64,000 nucleotides of DNA from Karalla daura (lineage: Eukaryota > Chordata > Actinopteri > Chaetodontiformes > Leiognathidae), in contig CM055191.1 of NCBI GenBank assembly GCA_029224185.1, forward strand, positions 17,305,260 to 17,369,259, written 5' to 3'. Below the pieces are notes generated by a model. It ran no database searches. It was not told the origin of the DNA and saw only the letters and a program-made list of their open reading frames with translations. The translations under genes were made by a program, and so were the position numbers. Positions within the stretch are counted from its first letter, which is position 1, and each line of letters begins with the position of its first letter. Shown in pieces: positions 27,601 to 37,800 of this stretch.

Positions 27601-30600
27601 TGGACAGGCAGACAAAAGAAAGACTGAAGTATGAGGCGCTTTGTGCATTAGTAACGCCAGACGAGGCAGAGGTGGGATTATTATTACATCTATAAACCTA
27701 GCTCCTTCCTCTCCCTTCCTCTATCCCGACGCTGCTGACAGCCAGTCACCTTCCTCGTCTCTTTTGCTCCTTCCTCAGGCTCTCCACCTCGACATCAGCA
27801 ATTCACTCTCAGTCACTCCGAGCAAGACATCCCGCGGTACGGCCTGACAGCTGCGCTCCTTTATTCACGCGCAGCACACCCGCCAGGGCTCGGCAACTGC
27901 ACCCTGCACGTACACTTCGGGGTGGTGCCGTCTTACTTGTATAGGCAGAGACAGAAATGTACACAGCTCATTTATTAGCTCGCACGTCGCCTCTCATTTT
28001 TTTGGAGGTGCGCGAGCCAGCTGCACGTCGTCTTCCCCTGTGATAAAGATTTGTCTTTCAGCAGAGGCAGGGGTGAAGCGGGAAAGCCTCGGAGTAAGGC
28101 TGCGATACGGAATTACTTCAAGTATTCAGTAACACTTTCTAATAAGGTGTCACAATAAGAACATTCATCAGAGCTCATCGAATGATTCATTGGCCGAAAC
28201 CTATTGGCGGCCTCTGGGTCGAGACGAGACAGAAAGCCTGTCTGTGAATTTTTGTGAAATAAATCAGGATTCCTTCCAGTACGGCTCGCGCTCGGCCAGA
28301 AAGTAAACAGTTTTTCTTTGAATTTAGGCAGCAAACTCCCCACTGTTTGATATTGACAAAGCGATGAAGTTCCACTGTTTGGAGATTGCATCTATATTAA
28401 TCATACTGCAATTTAGTGGAGCGCCTGAGGCGTCGGAGCAGTCTGCGTCTGTGTGCGCACACCAAGGGAAGCACGTCGACATTAATGTGAGGAGGCAACG
28501 CTGAGATCAAACTGTTGTGTGTGTCTATTCCTGTGCCCTCCAGAGGCTTCCACATTCACAATAGTGTTGTTTATCATCTCAGCCCCGCATACTTTTCCAT
28601 CCCACAACAAAGTGAGCAGATAAAGGAACAAACACCTGCTGAGGAAGAAGAGAAGAGGCAGCACAGTAACCCCTCACTGGCTTTTCATTGATTCTGTCAA
28701 TCCGTCTGTCTAGCTATTGGTAGGATTTACTCTTTAATTACAACCATGTTCGGCCTTTTATTTCAGCTTTCAATCAATGTCAACTATTTTACCCGTTTGG
28801 CCAAAGTAGTGCGTGATATGGTGTGCCTCATCGTCTGTGAAATCTAGGCCTCCGCTGTCAGAGTAGTTAATGTAGTTACGGCTGATGTAGTTTGTTAATG
28901 TTTGCCAGTGATTGAGTGTGTTATGAGCTGGACGGAAAACCGGCAGGCTCATTGGCAGGGAGCGCCGGTGCAGTAATAACCTTTGTTGCCAGAGTCAGGC
29001 CCTGCACCGCGTAATAAAGTAGACGGTGAAAACGCACAAGAGCAGTAGTAAAGGCCCGAACAACTGAAGGTACTGTAAACACTGTCCTCCACTGCCTTGG
29101 CGGTGATAAAGGAAGCAGTGCTGCCCACAGAAACTTGATAACCTGAAGATCCAAGAGTCAAGAAGCCACAGTTTGAATAACAGGCATAGCTCAAAAACAC
29201 ACACAGTGCCAAAATAAAATGAAAAAAAACAGAAAACAAAGCTCTTGACGATTACCTAATGATCTCTTTGCTTCCTCCAGTATTATAAGCGGTGTGGGTT
29301 TGCAGTGTTTTGTAGCCGCTTCACCAAACTGGACCGTCAGTGGCTGCATGCTGTTTCTCCTGCAGGACCCACTGACCGAGCAGCTCCGCCCAAACCCCGT
29401 CGCTCTCCAGGCCGGGAGCCACCGCAGCTCCTTTTACCCCCCACCCCCTCCTCCTCTCCCACTGAGCCTTCAGAAAGCAGCTCCCCGCACGCCCTAATGG
29501 AGGCAGAGGAAGAAGGCCCTCAGTGTAGGTTCCAGACGGATTCCTTCTCCTTTCCCCCCCTCACTCCTGCTCTTCCTTCTTCTCCTCAGCCCCCGAAGCC
29601 GCTCTCCTGGTTCTCTAACTTTACAGTTTCTTCCTATCCAAGTCTGTGTTTTCTGCCGGACCTGTCTATCAACATGTGCGAGCACGTCATCAACCCTTGC
29701 GCTCTCTCCTCACTTGCCTTCCATCTCGCTCTTTGCTCCAGGCACAGTCCATACCGTATGAGGTCAAGGTGCTTCATATGTATAAATGTCAACCTGTAAA
29801 CCACATTATATCTTCTGGGGCCAGAAGGTCAGGGCTGGGGTCAGCGCCAATCAACCAGAGTGCCTCATTGTTGCATTTATACAGTAGTAGGAGGGGTATG
29901 TAGCATACTGCGTATGATGGATGTGATACCGAGCCATGTTGTGTTTCTGCATGTGTTCTGTGGATTTAAAAGATCAGTCCATCATGTTGTATGCTTTTTC
30001 TGTCCTCTCCTCTAGTATCCTCTGGATTCTGTTTTTACCACTGTTTTTGTCCTGTCAATCTCAAACCTCACGTGTCTTTTCCCTTTCCTCCTCGCTCAAC
30101 ATTGTAGTGTACTGCTGTGGGCCTGTACGTCTGCGCTCCAAACGCTCCTGAAGTTCCTCTCTCTGGCTTCCCTCTCTCAGCGCTCCACATCCATCCCTTC
30201 CCTTTGCTTCGCCTCGGCCCCTCTTGACTCTGCCGGACCGTCCTCTGATGTCCACCACCTTCCTCTTCCATCCTTTTAAGGAGTTCTCATGCCGTTTCCT
30301 CTGTCCTCTCCTATCTGTTGTTATGGTCTCATGGCTCTGATTGTCTCACTTCTATCGCTTGCTTTCACTTGGTGTCACCCTGCCTCGCAGGAGTCACTTG
30401 GCTGCAGCCTAAACAAATCTGTCCTTGCGATGCCCAGGATTCAGTCCTATTGCTGTGGACATGAAAAGCATCAAGTGAAAGCAAGCCGTGCTCTCCAGTT
30501 TCACTCTTTTCTCTATTTTTATAAATGTATGTATATACTGTTGGTGGTTTTGCATTTCAACTTGATTGATTGTCATCGATCACGTGTGTGTGTGGAGCTG

Positions 30601-33600
30601 AGGTAAAAGTGGATGTACGTGCAGAGGGTGTTGCGGGGACTCTGCAACAAGAGATGAGCTGAACCCTGGACGTATCAGTTACTGTGTGATTGATGGGTGA
30701 CGTGCTGAAAGGAGGCGATGAGGCGAGGCCATGTGATATCTGTCAGCCAATATTTTGGTGAACTGATCTGCAGATCAATAGTTGGACATTGTCTGCTTTT
30801 CTCTTTGTGCCTGGTGTTGTGGCTTGACTTGGAAATCTGAGAGCTCAGTGCATGCAATATGATAGAAAGGGTGATTTATCAATGACACATTGCTTTTAGG
30901 TGTCGGCGCTTCATGTATTTGAAACACAAGTAAATAAAATCAAAGACTTCTTTCCAAAGTGTCTGTGTAGAAAAGACAGCACACACTTATCTGATGTTGA
31001 GCTTGTTTGTTGATTGCCAAAGTCCATGAGTGCTCCACAGCTCTTTTCAATGATGGGGAGGGAACCAAAACAGCATTTCTGTTTTAACATCTTATGTGTA
31101 CATTTGGTTCTATAGGATCCAGACTAAGTGTTTTATTTGTAACTGTGACTAAATCAACACACTGCTATAGTCGTGTTTACAGTAAAGAGAACTTTATTTC
31201 ACACATATGCACAATTAGCTTCTGGGTGTGATTACTGTGTATCAACTTCTTGTTTTTGTCATGTGACTTGTGCATTATATGAACAAAACTATGATGATTT
31301 TACAGAATCAAAAAGTAGAATTTTACATTTCTGAGATCACCAAGGTCGTGTCTTTGGCTGCAAACACAGCAAGTATGTTCAAAGCTCCGTATTGTGGTTC
31401 GAGAGGATGTTGTATGTATTGGGCCTGTGGGGTTGTGGCGACGATGGAGAGATTACACAAACAAAAGCGGTGTATGCTGTGTGTCATATAACCTGTGTTT
31501 GGGAGAGATTTTTAAATAAACAGTTGAAGATGACACTGATATCCAAGGCCTTTGGTGTGGGATGTGTGCATGGCTTCCATGGTTTGAGTCTGTCAAGTCA
31601 CACCTCACAGTATAGCGTTTGCTTGGGACACATCTCTGTTTGCCTTTAATGGAAACACGAGCTTATGGTGACTGTGAGCTGGAAGTAGTCGGATCTTGTG
31701 TGGATGTTAACCTACCTGTTTGTACTGGAAGGATATAATGTGTAAATATGAGAGCATAGGACAGCAGTGTGTGCGTGCACTTGCCTGTGTGGCGTGTGTG
31801 TGCGTGTGTGTGTGCTGATTGTGGCTGTTGCTGGCATGACTAAGCTGTTGCTGGGAAGGAGCTGGGAGGACAGCCCTGTGAGTCATCACCACATCTCCTG
31901 GAACTGACTGTTCTCTCCACACCATTAGGACCTGGTCCAAAACTGACAGGCCTGGTGCACATGTACACACATACACACACAGGCACACACACACACACAC
32001 ACACATACACAGGAAGATCACATAGGAGCACAGCGAAGGTCCAGATGCATGCAACAGTCTTAACAGGCACATGGTATTAGACGAGGTCTACTCACTGTTA
32101 AAGTCATTTTTAAGAATCCCCTGGTGAGTTCCCAGTGCTGTGCATGCTGGCTTGGCTGCTGAAAACCTAACAAATGGTACATTGATTTTTATTCTCTTGG
32201 CCTAGAGTTCAGTGAGATCAGTGACAGACTAAATAAGTTCTCCAAAACCCGCAGGACTGACCAGAGCATGACTGTACTAAAGAGATGAGAGGGTATGAAG
32301 CAATACTATCTTTCATTGAAACCTAAAACAGTACTGTAAAAATCTAATTAAAAGGGTTTGTTTACAGTCAATCCGCCCACACATCATTAAAGCCGTTTTA
32401 TCAAGCCACAAGTGGTTGCGGTCGGGGCTTGCGTTTGTATATTTGGCTGGTGTTTCTCGGTTTGTGTGTGTGGTGTCAGACTGAATTTTGAAAGTAACAT
32501 AAATACTTCCTCTGTTTTTCTCCTCATCTCCCATCTCTTGCTCATCACACTCTGCGTCCCATTCAGACAGATATCCACATGATTTGTCGTGTTGTTTTTC
32601 CTCACTGTTTGCTCAGGTATCCAAAGCCCTTTGATGTCTGTGTGCTTGAGGACTGCTTAAGTGAATGCATGGCATGAGTACAGTGAGGAATCATGTGGCT
32701 TCTGTGTCTTTTGACAAATCTAATTTTCGCCCCCGAGCACAAGCTCATTCTCAGTCCTTTAGTTTCACGCTTCGCCGACTGCGGCCGTCGGGGAGCCTCT
32801 GATGTGGAGCTTGCCGCTAACAGTCGCTAACAGTCTTAATGAAAAGTTTACAGTTCCAGTGCTGATGCTCAGGTCTTCCCACCTCTTCTCAGCGTGGCTT
32901 CACTCCAGGCAGAGCTCCACATCCAACGGCCAGAAGCCAGAGGCTGGAACGCCCGAGGAGGAGACCATGTCCCTGGGCAGCAGCAGCGGTGGCAGCAGCC
33001 TGCCCGACCAGGGTTACGCCGCCTCAGAGGGCATGGCGGAGGGCGAGGACTCGGGCATGGTCAGCTCTCCCTCTGACACCCAGCCCACGTCCCCAGATGG
33101 GAGTTTGTATCTGGACGGAAGTGGCGGGGTCGGAGGGGAGACCTCGCTGGGACCAGGGCGGGACATGTCCAGTGACAGCGATGAGGGATGTGCCACCTGG
33201 GGATCGAGGCACAGGTAGAGAGGAACTCATGGACATCAGTGAGATTGAGAGAAGGGCGCAGATTAAAATAGAAATGGAGAAGAAAGTAATAGACGCTGAT
33301 GAGCATTTAGTTAGTGTGTGTGCCTACTTTGCTTTAGCCATCAAGATGAAAAGAGTCTCGTTCAAGATGGTGGCTCCTTAAGATGTCTTCTGACCCATGA
33401 ATGATTCATAACGTCCACCGCACTCACTGATCTCTCTGGCCATGTGCTTTCCAGTGTTTGCTTTGTGCTGACTCTTATCCTTTTTCCACCTTGAATCTTT
33501 CCCATCGCTGTCAAATTTTATTTTTGAATCCGCTTTAATAGATTCTGGATTCCTGGCAGGCCAGATAATGTCTATGCCATTCAGCTTTCTGTTGACTTTA

Positions 33601-34783
33601 GCCAAAATGCCCAGCCCCTGCTAACTGAGCACTGCATGAAAATGATAAGTTAGATCCTTCGACCGGGCGATCAAGTTTACTATCACACCTGTGTTTTCAT
33701 CTGACTATACTGAACCATCATCATTGAAGCCAACTATAGAAGTCTCACCACAGCTTTTGACTGTGCCACAGCCAGAAGTAATAACCCAAGAGCAGTTCCC
33801 ACCATGTGTTATATTTGAGTCGCAGCCAAAGCTGGCACCCTCAACCTGTTGCGCTGGGCTTTCATAGTTATGGTTCTAGGCCCTTATTCAAAAACCTTTG
33901 TGGAAAATGAGTGCTGCCCCAGATCACTTTTCACCTTTTAAGTTGTTGTGAAATGTGTATGGTAATGTTCCCAGACGAGGGATCCGGGATCGATGCTCTT
34001 AATCAGAGAAAGTATGAATCCAGAGTCTGGCCTGATGTAGCTGGCCCCTCACTATTCCAAGAAAGCACTATAACCCTGTTTTCTTAGAATCGTTGAGGAA
34101 AACCGGACCAGTCCAAGTCTTTTAGAAGACAAATTCTATTTGGTTTGGCCTTCTTGTTGCAATTTGTTATGGCTAATACGCCAGTAACTCATGAGAATGC
34201 TCTGTTGAACCCTTGAAGCCAGTGAAGGAAGTTTAAACTGTGGTAATAATATCTTTACAGCTACATGTTTCAAAGCCAGCGGGCTCCAGTGAAAATAAAA
34301 CTCAACTTTGAACAAGCACAAAATATTTAAATAACACATTTGTTTTCTTTCTTTTACTACTGAACTGCATTTAGCCTTTTGGTTTCTGTGGCAGATTTTT
34401 AACAGGAACAGTGCTGGATGTTACACCAGCGGCATCTATCTGCTAGTGACTGTTCATAAATGTTATGGACTCATGGATAGCGCTGTATTATGGCTCATCT
34501 TATGCACTGATTTCTATCCTATCAAATGTATGGGTGCAGATGTCTTTTTGACAGACTTTTTTTTTTACTTTACTATCCTCAGGCCTAAGGTCATCAGTGC
34601 ACAGGTAAAATCAGCTCATGTTAAAGACCGCTATGAAGAAGACTCAGAGCTCACAGCCGAGCTGCATCGGACTCTGGCTGATTTGGAGGCTGAGCTTGCA
34701 GGTGAGGGAACACACAGCCGCATCAATTTGCAGTGTTGAAAGTGAACATAGTTCACAGTTCTGCCACATAGAAATGTCCTTTT

Positions 34784-34819
<36 letters not shown>

Positions 34820-37800
34820 GAATAAATATGAATAAATGCTTCAATCTCCTCCCCTTCTCCAGACCACATTAATGTAGTGTCAGTGAAGGAGACTCCCTAT
34901 GCCATGTCCACAGACAGTAACGAGGTGCCAGTGTCTGTGGTGGACATGGATGTGCCAGTCACAGCCATAGATGAAGTGCTGGAGGAGTATGAACGAAGCG
35001 TTGTTGAAAATGGGGTAAAGTCACTACACAGGACTGAGTCGACGGGCAGCACAGGTGCGAAGTACACTCTGACATATTGTGGGCTGTCAATTTCTCTTTT
35101 TCTTTTAGTTGCATTTATTCAGTTGTTATAATATCAACAAATACAGGACCCGTTGGTATTTACAATGAGCTGTTTCTCACCCTGTCTCCTCACAGGTCCA
35201 GGGTTCAATGACCAATCCAGCGTAGAGCTGCAGAACAAAAATAACAATGCTTGTACAGCTGCTGACAGCTATAAGGGCAGCGGTGAAAACACTGAGAAAC
35301 CCGAGAAGCAAAGGAAGTCGCTGAAGACTAAAGCCGATAAAAAGGAGAAAAATATTCCAGAGACAAGAGTGGAAGAGGTGAAAAAGGATAGGGAGCGAAC
35401 AGCGAAATCAAACGGCGACAGGCAGAAAGCCAGCAAGAGCCCCGACATCAAAGCTGTGCCTGTGAAGAGCGACGCTCAGCCCGTCCGGGGGCAGGGCCCG
35501 GCCGCTTCTGCGGCAGCGTCCGCGGAGCGAGACGAGGAGACGCACGCGGTGTACCAGACCAACCCCAGCACGCTGCAGCGCAAGATCAATCACAACGTCA
35601 CGTCCCGCTTCGGCATGAAGACGTTCACCGTGGTCCCTCCCAAGCCCCCCGTGCTACCTGCTGCCACGGCCGTGCCATCCGCCACGCTGACGCTCGGTGC
35701 CATTAAGATCGACGACCAAGGGAACATGGTGAAGGCGGGCATCTCCCGGAACACCGCCGGTGGTCCGCCGCCGTCGCAAGTGAATGACTGCGACGGCTCT
35801 CCTCTGCTCGGGAAGGCCAAAGCTTTTTGGAGCTCGAATGAGAGACAGGAAGGTTCGGTGCCCCTCAACAAAGGTCTCATTGATAAGGCTACAGAGAGCA
35901 CAGATGGCCTGAAAAGTACTCCCACTGCGAACTCAGAAACCACAATGAAGACCAGTATGACTGAGGATCTGAAAGCAATGTCATTCGATAAAACTGCGGA
36001 GAGAGTCCAGCCTCATGGCGCGATGAAAGAAGATGATAAAATAAAGAGAAAAAACATCAGGGTTGCTAGAGAGGAGCGTATAGAGGTGGAGAGTACTATT
36101 CCAGTGTCCAAACCCGTTCAGCAGCCAATGCATAAACCTACCCTCCCCCCCTCGGTTGTTCCAGACCTGAGAAAAGACCTGTCCTTCCTCAAACCACCCA
36201 GACGGACATCAAGCCAATATGTGGCATCTGCCATCAACAGATACACCCCGAAGACCTCTGCTAAACCCAGCTCCATCCCCAGCGTTCCCGAGTCCTCTGT
36301 TTCTTTGAAAACCCAGACTGCCGCTTTCCAGAGATCAGGACGGTCCATACAAGTGAATCCACACCAATCCTCCCAGTCATCTCTGTCAGACAATAAAGAG
36401 AATGAATCTGCCTTTAAATCCAACCCTCCCGGTCCTAAGAGATCTATGAGCTACCCAGAATATGTGTCTGATAGCCGGGGGGATTTTGGGGAAGTGAGAC
36501 CGGACAGGGGAGGATCTGGAAGTTACGTCGACTCCATCAAAGGAAACTTTAATTCACTGGAAAGAGAGACGACCAAGAATAAGCACAGCCAGTCTCGTGG
36601 TCCCACACAAATAAATATGACCGCCAATCATGACAGAGATAATATTAAACATATTCGGCCCAGAAGCCCTAGCCCCGCACAAAGTCCTCTTCTTTCGTCT
36701 GCCAAACCACCCACAGCCGTCAAGACTGTATCCCAAGGCCAGACAACTGTGAGTAAAGCCTGCAGTGTAAAAGTTCATGTGACGCATCTCTTCTGAAATA
36801 CACCACTATGAAGAATCCGAGCCTGAATAGTGCGAGGAGTCTTTCTGGCAAAGCCGTTGTTGTAAATAACAGTGTGTTTCTCCCCCCACCTCTTGCTCTC
36901 AGCACACAGGGGACATGCCCAAGGCGGCTACTCAGCTGACACCTGATGTGAAGGCACAGCTCTCCGTCACAGCTGTAGACAGCGGCGCGACCCCGGGGCC
37001 GGTGACGTTGTTTGGACCGGTGAAGAAGTTCAAACCAGTGATCTGCAGGTCCGTGGAGAAGGACACGTCCCTGCACAGCAGCCTGATGGAGGCCATCCAG
37101 ACGGGCGGAGGCCGGGACCGACTCAGGAAGGTGAGATGAGAACAAGCAGTGTGAGTGAGTGGATGATGAGGAGACTGATTGGTTTCCGGGGCAAGGAGGG
37201 GATTTTAATTTTTCCCTTTCGCTCGTCACTAGATAAACACTTCTCGTCCCAGGAGCATGAAGAAAGCATCTGAGGTTGAGGAGGAGAATGAGCGGTCTGC
37301 CCTTCTGGCTGCCATTAGAGCTCAGAGCAACTCTGGCAGGCTGAAAAAGGTAATGTGCTCTTTTAGCTGTTATAAAAAACCCATCTCTGTCTCACTCAGT
37401 GTCATTAAGAGCTGAGATGAACCCATCCTAAAGAAGTCACAGTGTGATCATTGGTTTTATCATCCATATTCAACCACCTGTCATGGAATTTTTCTTGTTG
37501 AACTGTTGGAGTTTGTTTTGAGCATCAACATAGCTGTCATAGTGACTAATTTCAGTGCATCTTCACAAAGTGCTATAACTGGCTATAAATATATGTTTAG
37601 AGGGGTTCTTTTGCAGTTTGTCTCAATGTACCTTCAGCTGTATTGCAGCTTGCGGAACTATGTACGAACCAGGTTATGCAAGCGTGCGTGCCTATTTCCA
37701 TCCCTCTGTGTGAGCCGTGAGCTGCGGTTGGCTGTCATGTAAGGACACATGTGGAATGAAAGGGGCAGAAAATGGGCTGCTGCAGCTGAAACATCTGTGA

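Noticed and set aside
26475..29365. Missing COBL exon between SAMG and PTDRAAPPKP
   Set aside because: Phases match directly and the join resembles human STMG followed by QVPQKPPRG, so no intervening exon is needed.
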